The notes under the pieces are model-generated. The model was not told the DNA's origin and made no database searches. It saw only the letters and a list, made by a program, of their open reading frames with translations. A DNA stretch of 64,000 nt from Arbacia lixula. Taxonomy: Eukaryota > Echinodermata > Echinoidea > Arbacioida > Arbaciidae. Location: assembly GCA_963669155.1 (NCBI GenBank), contig OZ022588.1:17915285-17979284 (forward strand), in the 5' to 3' direction. The position numbers and the translations under genes are program-made. This document shows positions 1 through 13,300 of this stretch, piece after piece (position 1 is the first letter of the stretch; each line of letters opens with the position of its first letter).

Positions 1-700
1 GGGGGGGGGGGGGGGGGGGGGAGGGAGGGAGGTATCCCCTCCCGGCCCCTTGCCATTTGTGTACCCCTATTTTAACAAGCTAAGGTCCCTATTACCTAAG
101 GATGATTCCTATCAAGTGGCTAAAGTACAGTTATTTATTCTTGAGTAAAACTTTTTTTTTTTTAGAAAATAAGAGAAAGTTTCCTTCTGGAGGGCATTTC
201 ATGAAAGTTGTCAGCACTGACTAAATAGGCAGTGCTGACAATTTCAGTGAAATCTTCGGCTTTGATTGGCTAAGAGGCACTAACCTCTGACTGTTACTAT
301 GGTAACTGTCGGAGAAAGACAACTTTTCAGACGAAAAATGTTGATGAAATGTCCCCCTGGGGGCGTTTGGGGGCTACCCCCCCCCCCCCCCCCCCGCCCC
401 TGCCACTTGTGTACCCCAAGTTTAACAACTTTAGTTCCCTGTTACCTAAGGATGATTCCCATCCAGTTATCTATTATTGAGAACAAGTCTTTAAAAAATA
501 AGGGGAAATTGCCCATGATAGGGGGGCGTTTGGGGAGCTATCCCCCGGCCCCTTGCCACTTGTGAACCCACACTTTAACAAGGCAAGGTCCTTATTACCT
601 GAGATTGATTACTAATAATTTGTTTTCAAGTCCAGCCATGCGTTTTCGAAAAGAAGTAAAAACAAAATAACACATTAGGGCCCCTGTGGCACTTTGGGGG
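1..700. repeat. Three direct copies of a GGCCCCTTGCCACTTGTG unit with G/C runs
   Basis: GGCCCCTTGCCA(T/C)TTGTG followed by TTTAACAA--TAAGGTCC-TATTACCTAAGGATGATT appears near 44, 396 and 548. The window opens with about 20 Gs, and a C-run stands at 377-395. GTTTGGGG(G/A)GCTA precedes two of the three units. Confidence 0.75.
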
Positions 701-1004
701 CTACCCCCACACAACCCTGAAAATATTTTGAGATGCTTCTATATCTAATATTGTTTCAAATATGATTTTGTGCATTTGTGCCAAATTTGGTGCTTGTAGA
801 TAAAAGTGCACAATTTTTCACCTTACCCACAACACTAATAAAAGGCAAGTTTTGTTTTGTCTTTTTTTTTCACAAAACATCCTGGTTCACGATTTATGTT
901 CATTATTTAGCACATGCATAGATCACTCAGTAACATAATGAACTTGGCATAAAAGGCAAGGATTCTGGCCCAAATCAAGGCATTTGTTTTATTACAAACA
1001 GCTA

Positions 1005-1610
1005 ATATAAAACAAGGCCCATCTGAACGCAACCAGAGTTGTTTCGGGTTATTGTACAGCTTCTTCCAAAAGCATTGTATACTGTACGATGAAAGGAAAT
1101 TAAATAAAGAAGTTATCGCTTATGTGTCTTTTCAGTAAAGAGCGTTGAATAATGTAAATAAGATCAATGATGTATTTCTATAAATTACAGGTACACCAAT
1201 CAGGAGCATTGTGATTTTGTTATCAAAAACAAGTACAAAACATCTAACATAAAACATGGTCCAACTGAGAACACAATCCTGAGTTGTCTTTTCTTATATA
1301 CAACTTCTTCCAAAGGCACTGCATATAATATTTCTGAACCAATTTAACAACATTTAAGATAACAAACATAATGATTTTGGTATAAAAGTCAAGTAAGGAA
1401 TGTGTTTTATTACAAAAACTAAATTACAAAACAAGGCCCATCTGAGAACACATCCTGAGTTTTCTTTGGTCTTAATATTCCTTTTCTTCCGAATAGGAGT
1501 TGCATAAAATATGTCACACATTTAAAAACAAGGCCCATATGAGAATATATCCTGAGTTTTCTTTGCTTGTTATATACATTATAGGCATTGCATAACATAA
1601 TGTTATACAT
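1005..1610. repeat. Degraded tandem repeat (AACAAGGCCCATCTGAGAAC units)
   Basis: AAAACAAGGCCCATCTGA-type starts at about 1010, 1253, 1430 and 1527. Each is followed by CCTGAGTTTTCTTT and CTTCTTCCAAA--CA-TGCATA. Units differ in length (95-240 bp). Confidence 0.7.
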
Positions 1611-2495
1611 TTAGTGAAGAGCATTAAAGAACATTGTTCATGATTTGTGTTCATTATTTACCATGTGTAGATCAATCAGCCTCAAAGTTTGGAACTTTGG
1701 ACCATAACTCTATGCAGTGCAGCCACCCGCACGCCGCACGCGGTGGCCGCACAGTACATATATACATCGACCCGAGCTCGGTAGGCTGTGAGTTGCACGG
1801 ACAAAAACATACATACAATCCCCACTCCCTGATATAATCGCCGTGTGCATGTTGAACGATTTCCCGCACTTCTGTCGGTGCTGGCGCCGTTTATTAATTA
1901 GTAGAAATGTGAAAAATGTAAAACAAAATGTGAAAAAATGATGCATTTTTCGATCAAAATTATGCTAAAGAAGCTCGTATTATTCCAGATTATTTGCTCA
2001 AAAAAGCTGAATTATGCCAAAATTATGCCGGCATAATGGATTATGCTCAAAGGGTCCAAATTATGCCAGAAAGCATAATTATGCCAGTTCTGGCAACGTT
2101 GACTGGAAAGTACACTGTACACTTTGTACAGCACACCAATGAGAACAACTTATAGAATATCTATGGTTAGGCTTATTTACAGTCAAAATACTACTTCAGC
2201 AAAAACGACACTTTTGGGGGGCTGTATTTGGGGTAGTTGCCTAGCAACTTTCACTCTGCACTTATGATTTTACAAACACCACACGTTGGGGCTGCAAGTT
2301 TAAGACTTGTGGTGACTCTAAGAACAGGGTGGCCCATTGGCAAAAGTCATGAGACATGGCAGGAATCAGGAGTGTACCCTAACAATAACTTGTATGAAAT
2401 CTAACAATTATAGCTTCACAAACATTTTCAGGAAAAGTGAAAAACCATCCTTCTTTACATTTGAAATGTCTCATTTCGTAGTAACCATAGAAGAC
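1611..2495. other. Intronic sequence, nothing recognised
   Basis: This lies within the presumed DENND1 intron 3. A run of AATTATGCC motifs at about 1960-2090 is a local low-order repeat. No exon-like segment was seen on either strand. Confidence 0.5.
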
Positions 2496-2723
2496 TACTG
2501 TATACGCCACATACTTCGCAGGGTTGTTATTTTTGCGAATTTTGCGAGTCGGATGCTATTCGTGAATTTAACAACACGCGAAAACATGAATACGAGGTGC
2601 ATGAGCACATATACTAATTGTACTATTACTCCACAATCGCAAATTTAACCTCTCGTGAAAATGTAAAGAAGCCCTGATTCGCGAAAAAAATATAGACTCA
2701 CGAAATATATGGCGTGTACAGTA
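2496..2723. mobile_element. MITE family F, copy 1
   Basis: TACTGTATACGCCACATA at the left is mirrored by TATATGGCGTGTACAGTA at the right. The internal GCGAATTTTGCGAGTCGG and ACACGCGAAAACATGAATAC match copy 2. Confidence 0.85.
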
Positions 2724-3270
2724 TATTGCACTGCACTGAGTATCCCGCTCTGTGGTGCACTATTCGCCTCAACGTGTCAACGCAGAGCTGAGAGCCATGA
2801 TGAGCTCTATTACGGTCTCTGCTCTTAGGAACCACTTTTGGACGACAAAAAAAAAACCCTCACAATCTAGCTTTCAATATAACTCCACTCAAAGTGAGTT
2901 TCCAGTTCCATCGTTGGTATGGAAGTTCTTATGCAGAAAAAAAATATTTGCTTCCATTTCCTATACTTTTTACAAAATTGTATTTGTTTGACCTGCAATG
3001 GGCTATCCTGTCTCTAAACTCCCTTTGATTTTTTGACGGGAGATTGCCTGTTTGAGGACTAATGAGAGTAAAGATAAGAAAAACTTCAGATCAATTTTCC
3101 AACTGGTCACCATGGGTCCGGGCTACAGTCAGCATGGGGTATTCAGTTGAAGTTCAACTACAAATATGTCACCTGCATTCCATTGCTTTCACAGTATGCC
3201 CTCTACTGATTGGTCAGCACTGAATAGACCAGTTTATGGATGTTTCTTCCCTCAGGGCCTAGTAACGAGT

Positions 3271-3485
3271 TACTGTATAACGCTATATATTTCACAGGTT
3301 TTTATTTTTGTGAATTTCGCGAGCCGGGTGCTATTCGCGAATTTAGCAACATGCGAAAACATGAATACAACATGCACGAGCACATGTACTAATAGTACTA
3401 CATGTAGTACTCCACGATCGCGAAATTAACCAGTCGCGAAATTGTCGAGAAGTCCTGATTCACGAAATATATGGCGTATACAGTA
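3271..3485. mobile_element. MITE family F, copy 2
   Basis: TACTGTATAACGCTATATAT at the left and ATATATGGCGTATACAGTA at the right. The interior matches copy 1 closely, including GCGAAAACATGAATACAA-C. Confidence 0.85.
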
Positions 3486-3788
3486 TTCCATTAACAATGG
3501 TATGTCAGTACTTGGAATCCACTTTGCATACATTAGGTGTTGCTATGTCGGGCAAACCTCAGGCAAGCTTTCCGGTTGTCAGGGGCAACCTTTGTTGAAC
3601 TGGTATGCATAAAATTTGAATATGATAGTAAACCGGTCTATTGGTTACAGATGCATACATTATACATTTATAACTCATTACATTGTACTATACAGACTGA
3701 GGGCCAGCATTTGCAAAAAACAATTAGTCAAATGTGTGAAGAATAGACAAATGCAAATATGAACTACATGAAGGGGGTCTGGGCAATG

Positions 3789-3915
3789 TTGCATAGGTTT
3801 TCAATATTGTAACTTACCATCAATGGTCACTACCATGGGAACAGGTGCAATCATGAGAGCTCATTGGCTGTTGTCATAGTAGTTATCATTGATAATAATT
3901 TACAATAATTGGACA
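3789..3915. mobile_element. Short foldback element (CCATCAATGG type), copy 1
   Basis: GTAACTTACCATCAATGGTC is mirrored by ATCATTGATAATAATTTAC. The centre CCATGGGAACAGGTGCAAT is shared with the copy in AK8 intron 8. Confidence 0.65.
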
Positions 3916-3996
3916 CTATGCCCCTGGTCAATCTACAATATAACCCCAACAACGGCAAAAATAAGAAACACACCCCTGTTAATATACCATGTCTAT

Positions 3997-4502
3997 AGGG
4001 GCGTCTTCATTAGCTTGAGCTGGGCAAAATAGCGAGCTTGTTCTGATCGGGATAGCTAGCCAGATCACGAAATAGCTAGCTATTTGCGTCTTCATTAGCC
4101 AGATCAGGCAAAATAGCGAGCTATTTGGTCGAGAAAATTTCCCAAGAAATCTTGGGCTAGATGGAGCTAGCTCGAGCTAGTTTGCAAAATAGCTCGAGCT
4201 AGTTCGGAGCGTCTTCATTAGCCTGAAAATTTCTCGATCCCGGCATGCATCAGCGCCCACGAGGCATTGTTAACGTAATAGGTTTTTACACGTGCGTGAA
4301 TGCGAGCTCACAACTCATGGCCTATTCCTGTCGCACACTGCTGGTATGTGCGAAACTCAGGATAATTTATGCAACCCGAGCTCGAGCTTACGTATCCCTA
4401 GTCTTGAGCTAATGAAGACGCGATTGCAACTTCAGGCTAGTTCCCCGGATCAGAAAAATAGCTCGCTATTTCGCCTGATCGGGCTAATGAAGACGCACCT
4501 TA
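3997..4502. mobile_element. Compound foldback element family A, copy 1
   Basis: It opens AGGGGCGTCTTCATTAGC and closes GCTAATGAAGACGCACCTT. The same 14-mer recurs inside at about 4087 and 4209 forward and 4412 reverse, so the ends are nested. Motifs AAAATAGCGAGCTATTT and GAGCTAGCTCGAGCTAG are themselves palindromic. About 505 bp, no coding capacity. Confidence 0.85.
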
Positions 4503-4936
4503 AAGGGTATAATGCATTTATGGTGTCCATCTCACGACATTAGGCTTAACCCTTCCTGTGCTAGACTGAATGCTGCTCTATGGGATTCATGTGTTTATTG
4601 GCGTAAAAAATACCCACGTGGCACCTACATGTGAAGGGTTAAAATGAAGCCTCTGAAAATAAATATTCAATAATTTTCTCAAATTTTTAGGAGGAGACAA
4701 TAGACCATAGAATAGAACTTATTTATATAGTAACCCTTTAACTCCAGGTTGAGATCATGTACAAAATTGGAATGAGACCAAATAGGAGAAGCACCAACTG
4801 AGTTTTTGGTTGTTTTCCTTCCTCCATTGTTACTGGTCTGTATTATGGGTTGTTTAGCATTGTATTTGTCTAGATTTATCATGATTTAGTGTTAGCTATT
4901 TATAGAGCTGCATCCTTCCTGGCTGCTACATATTAG

Positions 4937-5527
4937 CCCCGTTCATATACCAGAACTATGATAATACCGCATTATTACCGATGCATGTCGGTTAGAAAGT
5001 TTTCAGCGAGCCGCCAAAAGCACAGTTCATATACACCCCAAAAGCCGTAATATAGCTCGACTATCTCCAAACCGATGGTGACGTGTTGCGCTCAGCCATA
5101 CGAGCAGTGAGATTAGCAACTCATATGCCACAGCATGATGCACAAGGCGCAACATTCATGGCTATTTTGTGGACGCAGTTTATAAGATTCGCTTACCGCA
5201 ATATTGCGGTATTATTACTAGGTCTCCATCTCCGAAATAGACGCAAAATAAGCGGAGAAAAGGAGGAATCAAATACCGCATTATTTGAGTGATTCCCAGC
5301 ATGTATCAGCACACACTGCAGCATTGTTTATGTTAGGTTTCTATACATGCGTGAATGGGAGCTCACAACCGAAGCCATGCGGTCGTGGCCTATTTCCATT
5401 GCATGTCAGGATAATTTATGCATCCCGTGTTTCGAGCTAATAAAGACACAATTGCAACTTCAAGCTAGTTCCCCGGATCAGCAAACTATCTTGCTATTTT
5501 GTCTGATCGGGCAAATGCAGATGCACC
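4937..5527. mobile_element. Chimeric element: family B left part fused to family A right part
   Basis: From 4937 to about 5294 the sequence follows family B (CCCCGTTCATATACC start, GCTCAGCCATACGAGC inside). From about 5295 it follows the right part of family A (AGCATGTATCAGC...GCGTGAATGGGAGCTCACAA, ending in a degraded GGGCAAATGCAGATGCACC). The junction falls at GATTCCC, which both parents nearly share (B GATTCCCG, A GATCCCGG). Confidence 0.8.
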
Positions 5528-5726
5528 GTATGTATGCAGACATTATAGTTGAGATTGTGTTGCATCAGCAAGAAAAGAACTGCACCACATACATGTAGCC
5601 TACAACCTGGAACACAACACTAGAGGAGAGAGGTACAAGTTGACACATGGTCACAGTCATGCTGGGAGAGCCACGATGATTAATTCAATACAACCTCCGA
5701 GTGACCTACCTACATATATCAAGAGT

Positions 5727-6136
5727 TTGTTTGCAAAAGGGGTTAGATCCACTTTAGACCATTCTGAGAAAATCTACTTCTTTTATTCTTCTATATTGCA
5801 ATATTCTTAAGCGAAACTTAATTGTCATGATATACTACCCTACCATGTGAACATAAAATTGGGTATAAAATAAATCTATTTGTCTTCATACAGTATTTGT
5901 AAAATATATTTTCCCCCAAATTACCTTTGTGGATCTAGCCCCTTTTGCAAACAAACTGAAATAGATCTAACCCCTTTTGAAAAAGAAGTGATTTTTCTTT
6001 GCCATTTATGTTCACTTTTTGATGGGAATTTCAACTTTTCTTTGGTATCATCTTATAAAGCTACTTCAAATCTATACATTCAGACAAAAAAAAATCAAAT
6101 TTGATGAAAAAATGGATCTAACCCCTTTTGCAAATG
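5727..6136. mobile_element. Foldback element with CAAAAGGGGTTAGATCCA ends
   Basis: TTTGCAAAAGGGGTTAGATC at about 5730 is mirrored by GGATCTAACCCCTTTTGCAA at about 6114. The same motif occurs twice internally (about 5932-5983). About 410 bp, no coding capacity. Confidence 0.8.
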
Positions 6137-6179
6137 AGCTCTTCATATACACAGCACTATGAAAATAGAAGCTCCAGAA

Positions 6180-6445
6180 GCTATTACAGGTAATATAGCC
6201 TTCAAAAAGGTGATCGTGATCAATCTTCTTGTCATTGGTCATTTGGAGTAATTAATGATTAAATCAGAAATCCTCAAATTGTCCGGCCAAATATTTTGAG
6301 GATTTGTGATTTAATCATTAAAATGTGAATCATTTAAGAGCAAATAATTTTCAGCAAGTTTCTAAAATGGACAACACATGAATTTAAGACCATTGGCAAG
6401 GAGATTGCTCACGATAACCTGTTTGAAGGATTTTTTTCTTCCCAG
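6180..6445. mobile_element. Foldback element family D, copy 1
   Basis: Shares GATTTGTGATTTAATCA, CAAATAA-TTTCA--AAGTTTCT and a CCTTCAAAAAGGTGA start with the copy at 12720-13020. Left and right halves are loosely inverted. Confidence 0.6.
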
Positions 6446-6467
6446 TGCAGTATACATGGATTCCCTT

Positions 6468-6868
6468 TAAAGGGATAACTCAGCTTGGAATTAAGTTGGT
6501 TTCAATAAAAGGAGACATAAGAAAGAAAAATATTAGTGAAGGTTTCATGAAAATCCGTGAAAGGATAAGAGAGTTATGATCTTATCAAGTTTTGATTTTG
6601 TGATACTATGTGCGAGGTGCTCTACCATTATTGTATGTTGTATACAATTTTTTTCAAAAATGTGCATTTCTCAATATGCATCCTTTTACCTGTGCATTTC
6701 ATAAATTTTTACACACATAAATGTACCTGTATGAAAAAAAAACATTCTGTTGCTAAAAACAGAAAAAGGGCAATTCATGTAATCATTCTGTATAGAACAT
6801 ATGAAAGAGCACCTCGCATTTGTCATCACAAAATTTAAATTTCCAAAGATCATAACTTTCTCATCAAT
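6468..6868. mobile_element. Foldback element family C, copy 1
   Basis: It starts AAAGGGATAACTCAGCTTGG and then carries AATATTAGTGAAGGTTTCAT, GTGCGAGGTGCTCT on the left and AGAGCACCTCGCATTTGTCA on the right. The outer right end is lost. Confidence 0.75.
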
Positions 6869-7297
6869 ATCAACTTTTCATTGTTCAGAGCACAAACACC
6901 AATGGCTTGTACTTACACGTAGGAGTGCACATTTTTTCACAACAGCCAAGGTCACAGGGACCTGAAATATGACCTCTTATAGTATGTGTGCATAAGACAG
7001 TGATATTTGCACAGAAAACAGAAACTGAAGTCTTAGTTCAATATGAATGCTAGTCTTGCTCCCAAGATCACAAATTATAAAAGCTTCATGCTGAACACAG
7101 CCATCATATGCACATACGTGCATTGCATATGAATGACATCCTGATATCCTTAAAACCTACTGTCATTCAAGCTGTCAGTGTCCAGTTCCATCATTGGGAA
7201 GGGAGTTCTTAAACATTCTTTTCTTCCAATTTATGTGTTTTTTACCAAATTATTTTTTTGACCTGCAAAAGGGTTACTCTGTCTTTAAAATTCATAC

Positions 7298-7391
7298 CTG
7301 CTGAGGTCGCATGGAAAGCAGAATCGTGGAAGTTCCTTTGCCACCACGTCATCTTTGAAGGTATCTGGGAATGTGTTCACAATGTGTGGGC
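7298..7391 (-). CDS. DENND1: DENND1 exon 3
   Basis: This 94-nt exon follows acceptor TTCCCCCTCAG and ends at donor GTATGAATTT. It encodes PHIVNTFPDTFKDDVVAKEL followed by PRFCFPCDLS. The FPD and FCFP blocks are the conserved entry to the upstream DENN domain in DENND1 proteins. It ends in phase 2, so a further exon is required beyond the left edge. Confidence 0.92.
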
Positions 7392-10300
7392 CTGAGGGGG
7401 AAGAACATGAAGCACAAGACTATACAATTCAAATGAAGGAACCCAGACAGGTCATATCCCTGAAGAAGGCCGAAGGATTAAAGATAGCCAGTCCCTTTTT
7501 CAGACCTAATTCTGAAAATTCCCTGACTTTGTCATCATTTGAGAGCGAGTGGCTATATAACCTTTCCCTGGAATCGACAAAGCTTAATATTTGGTTTAAA
7601 GGAAATAATACTTGATAATTGATCAAGCTTTCTTTTTTCGTACCACGAAAATAATCAAATCTCAGTGAAAAACAAGTAGATTTTCATTTATTCTACGGGC
7701 GTTATAGTACCTCTGACCTTAAAATTTACATGGTATCTTTAAACACAAATATGACCAAAATGGAAAGCATTGAAGAAAATCGATGAATTGATTTAACAGA
7801 AGAAAATGAGAGATTGATAGCACACCAATCTTCATGAAAATGATGCGTTATGCAGCAAGCCTCAACGTTTTAAACAATACTTTGCCCCATATTTAACAAA
7901 ATCATAATTATTTCAACCTAGTATTTTATCAATTATTGCGGAGTTTCGTGAGAAGGCTATCAATTTGTCGGAAAATTCCGATCCGGTATCGATACACGAG
8001 ATGTAACTGATATCCAACTTAACATTCTCTTCGAGAATCAGTTAAGCATCATTGGCGCTAACGTGAGTTTTAAATCAGATGTCGCTGGCATTCTAATGCA
8101 GAAACAGGCCCCATGTTAACAAAGCAAGCGAGCACACTAATGGATACAGATTACAGTATGTGTGACATATTTTATCAAGATGCAATAACATAATTAAAGG
8201 ACAATGTTATTGTGATGATCGGTTATAAATCAATAATAAAAAGTAGGAAATAAAGCCATGATAACAATGCATATGACATCACATTTACATGTCAGGTTCT
8301 CTAATTCTGCATTTGGTAAATGCATACCTAGATATTTCTCACTTTCATCTGAAAATTGGCATTCAATGAAGGGAAAAAATGAAACCAAGTGGACAAAATG
8401 AACAAACGTAGCATTGTATTGTACTTCCTTCAGTATCAATCTGTTTAAATTCTTTGTACTTCCCTTTCCCGACCTTATTTAGAAAGAGGAAGGAAATCGC
8501 CACGGCAACTTACCAGGTGTCTCGTCACTCGGGCCTGCTACCTCAAAGAAACACTCATACAGATGGTCTGGGTCAGTCCTGGCAAGAGAGAGCAGACAAA
8601 AATGTTTGTGCTCACAATCAACAGAATATATTAACGCTCGTAAGGTGAGTCTTCATTAGCCTGATCAGACAAAGTAGTGAGCTATTTTGCTGATCCGGGG
8701 AACTAGCCTGAAGTTGCAATCGCGTCTTCATTAGCTCGAAACTCGGGATACGCAAGCTCGAAACTCGGGATGCATAAATTATCCTGAGTTTCGCACATAC
8801 ATGTACCAGCAGTGTGCGACGGGAATAGGCCACGACCGCATGGCTTCGGTTCTGAGCACGCATTCACGCACACGTGTATAAAAACCTATTACGTAAACAA
8901 TGCCTCGTGGGCGCTGATGCATGCTGGAATCAAGAAATTTTCAGGCTAATGAAGACGCTCCAAGCTAGCTCCATCTGGCCCAAGATTTCTTGGGAAATTT
9001 TCTCGACAAAAAAGCGAGCTATTTTGCCTGATCTGGCTAATAAAGACGCAAACAGCTAGCTATTTCGTGATCTGGCTAGCTAACCCGATCAGAACAAGCT
9101 CGCTATTTCACCCTCATCGGGCTAATGAAGACACCCCTTTAGTACCACTGATTTATAATACAGTGAATGAGACCATGGTAGTTAGACAGTTAACTCTTGT
9201 AGTACTTTTCTTCACAGATCCCTCTCACAGAAAATGGGTTGGCATGTGTGATGCACAATAGCTGTTGTTGTCTTATACACGCATATATGTTTAAATCCAA
9301 ATTTGTCCATACGTGAAAATCTCATTAAATATTCAAAGGATAATTATAAGAAAAGTAAATGATAAAATGTCACAAAAAAACTGCTTCTAAAAAAATTGAC
9401 ATCCCATGAGTTTAGGATGTGTCAATTTCAGCTTGATTTGATTTGTAACTTTTTTTTTAAGAAGTGCCAACAGTTTTACTACATGACACCAATGACAGAT
9501 TTATTGACAATTTCACAGAATTAAAAGAAAGTGTGAATATTTCACATGTACTAGCAAGTATCAAGCTATGATTTCCTGAATTCATGGCATACAGTGACCT
9601 ACTTTAATGTGTGACTCTTCCATTTTGATATACTTTCCGCATCATAAACTTCAGGATTTGCTTCCCACATCTGGCCAAAACAAATCCATTAAACTGCACT
9701 GCCTTATACCGTAAAGGACCTTCCATTGTCCAAGCCTATCCTTGCTTGAATAGGTTTCATTGCACAGTTCTCCCAGACACTATCCTTGAGCTATAAAAAC
9801 CACACTTCCCATAATATAATCAAGCAATAGAACAATTTGAGAGTACTGCATGAAGATTGGTATGCATACGTACATAGCATTTTACTAGTCAGGTCACAAC
9901 ACATTGCTCCATGTGCTTTCCACAAATTGTGTTTCTTGATTTGAAGGACAAGCGTGCCAATGTAAAGATTGTTAATAGTTGTTGCTATGTTTGACAAACC
10001 TCTGAGGATTTGAGGTATAGATCACATTAACTTAATTTGAAGCAAGAATCCTTCAGAGACCTTGATCAAAGTAGAACAGTTCTGTAAGCTGTGACACTAT
10101 AGGTCACATCCAGAGGAAAAAATTGTGGAGGCTCCCGTGCAGCCTTATATCATGAAACTAACTCCCTGAAATATGACATGGGGCCTATTTCACTAACATT
10201 TATTTTAGCAATCATCACTGAATCCCTTGTTAACTAAAATTAATTGCTAGATCTTCGCTAAAGTTGTAAATGATGGGTTAGGATTTCACTAGGGTCATTG

Positions 10301-13300
10301 CAAAAAGCAATGACAAAAAGTACATTAAACATTGATGAATGAGCCTATACATTGATGAATGAGCCTATTGTTAAGTTTTGTGAAGATATGAAGTCACCAA
10401 AGAGGTCTTTAGACAGTAAATATCATGATCAACCATTCAAGATGGCTGCGCCCAGCAAGATACAAAGAAGTCTACATTATAGCTCTACATGTATGTAAGT
10501 CAGAGCTAAATATAACAGTTAAGTTGACTCAGTCTCAATTCTATCATTATGAGATACTCAGTTACATAACATCAACAAAAATAATACATTTAGATACATG
10601 TATGTATCTCAGTAATTAACTACACATAGATTTTACATATTTTTGCTAAAGTAATTGATTTGACAACTTTAATAGTGATGAGGTTTCCATTACCAATGGC
10701 TTTGCCTCCTTTTACTAGAGCCCATAAGCACTCGCAAAGAAAATAATCGCTAACCACAATTTAGCTATGAATATAAAAGTTAGCGATAAATTTCAGACTT
10801 ACTTGAAATAAGTGCCATTCTCATTGAGCTCTACTGCTGCTGGGTTAAATTTCCCAGCAGAACCATGTTCGTTTGTTTTCACTGATGTGACTTTCCTACC
10901 ACTTCTTTACATTCCATTCCATTAATATTTACAGAAAGAGTTGGCAACTCCTTTTCTGTTCATGAAGTATAAACCGATTATAAGGTCAATTCTAATATCA
11001 ACAGCCACTATTCATGTTACTGGTACTAGCTTGCATGCACACACACACATGTGACACTTGGGTACAAATAACCATGCAAAACAGCACAATCCAGGTACAA
11101 GTACAAGTACAACTAGATTACATACTGTGTATCTAAATTGACATGTAGCCCTACAGCAACTGTTTGTGTAGGTTACAAGAATGTGGAAGGAAGTCTATCC
11201 TTACACACTTGTAAGATATGGGCTAGCCTCCTTACTCAATAGCTACTACACTTCATGTACACACATGTATTTTGTGTACATGCACATACAATACTCTGGA
11301 TTATTATTTACCGGGTTGTCTCTTCTGGTTCGATAAGCAATGGAACTGGCCTTCACAACTTGAGGGGCTGTATTTGGCTGTCATAGTTAATTTTAACTCA
11401 TATATATGGGAACAAAATATTAGCATTGTTCTTTTAGCTTTGTTTTTTATTTAACCGCATACATTATGATTTGTGAGCTGGGTTTTCTCTGCTCAGATAC
11501 TGAGCAACGCAACTCCCATGTAATCTGCTGTACACCCAACAAACGACAGGCTATGAAATTCCTTATAGGGCACAATTAAGCCACGCCCCTTTGGTTACTA
11601 GAGTTCCATAGCAAATGTTGATATTCTAACTGAACCATGGTTCATAAAGCCAGAAAAAAATCAAACCATGAACAACAGGTGAGGGAAAGAAACATGAGGC
11701 AAATTAAATGTTGCTGATATTTCTAATGGCAACTTTTATCCGTTTTGCATGGCCCCTTTGTAGGGTATTATGGGGGATTTATGTACCGTAGTCACACTGC
11801 ACATCACCATTCAGTCCTAGACCCTGTTGCATGAAATTTACCATTAATGGTTATTCTGCCATCAATGGCAACTATCATGGTAACATTGCTTGACAGCCAA
11901 TCAAATTCAAGGCTGCCATAGAAATTGGCATTGGTAGCAAAGTTATCATAAATGCAACAGGGCCCTGGTATGTGCATTTCAGACTCTACCTACATGTACA
12001 TATGTTGCATAGAAGAAGCTTCATGCATACTGTACAAGTGCGTAAATGTACAACATGATGATCACTGATGTGAACAATTAAAATGAGTGTAGCTTGCATT
12101 AATTTCAAGAATGTTATTAAGTACAAAGTTCATCAATATACTTGAATGTGCAAAGTACAACTGCAGTATGTATTGTTGGCATACAATGTACAGTATGCAC
12201 ATGTACATTGTACATATCAGTACACTTCTACACTGTAATACTGTGCAATATTCACGCATGCACTTACATACATTGCGATTTCTTGGGGCACACTTGCACT
12301 TCTTGCAGCTACTTCCTCATTTGTCCAACACAATGAGCATGCAAGCATGTAAAGAGTATGATGTGCTTGTACATATAGAATGTGCAGTATGTTTACACTA
12401 GAGTGCACATGAAGTGAAAAGGGAACAGTGTGTGTATAGATCAATCAACATTGCAAGTTGAACATTGGAGAGGAATAGCAACTCATGCATTATTTTCAAA
12501 TCAAAGCTGCAATATTTGGCTCCTTTACACTAAAAAAAATTACTTTTTAAAAAATAAAATTTAAAAAAGAAAACGTGGACGCGGATGCATGTGGAACATA
12601 TGAATCACAAGAAAAGAATTTCTACAATTGGGATTTTTTTTAAAGTGCAATCCTTTCCACTAGCAAAAGATTGTGACGTTTAAAATCAAAATTCACAGTT
12701 GGGACTCAGGGAGAGGGATGTTTTAAAGGGAATATGCTGTACTGGGAAGACAAAATGCCTTCAAAAGGTGACTGTGAGCAAGCTTCTTGCCAATGGTCTT
12801 AATTTCATGTATTGTCCATTTCAGAACTTTGCTGAAAGTTATTTGTCCTCAAATGATCCACATTTGGAGTACTCAGTCATTAATTTGTGCCGATCAAATT
12901 GTTTGGCTCGAACATTTTTGAGGATTTGTGATTTAATCACTGATTACTCCAAATATGGATCATGTGAGGGCAAATAACTTTCACTAAGTTTCTCAAATGA
13001 ACAATTAGTCAATAAGTTAAGGAACAATCCTGCCAAATTATTTGGCCCAAAACTTCTTCAATAAAAAGTTATGCTGTTTTGCTTAGGGGGAGGGGGGGAA
13101 CTTACTTTTTTTGTTGTATTTATTTGTAAGGACAGTATAAGTTTCAACAATGCACGTCTAAGTGTTACCAGTTACATTGTATAGAACTTACAATCAATTG
13201 GAAATTCATAGCATTGAAAATAAATTGAGTTGGTTCTGGAGAAAAAAAACAACTCCAAAACAAGTTGATTTTCATAGTACTTGCAAGGTAGGGTCCATGG

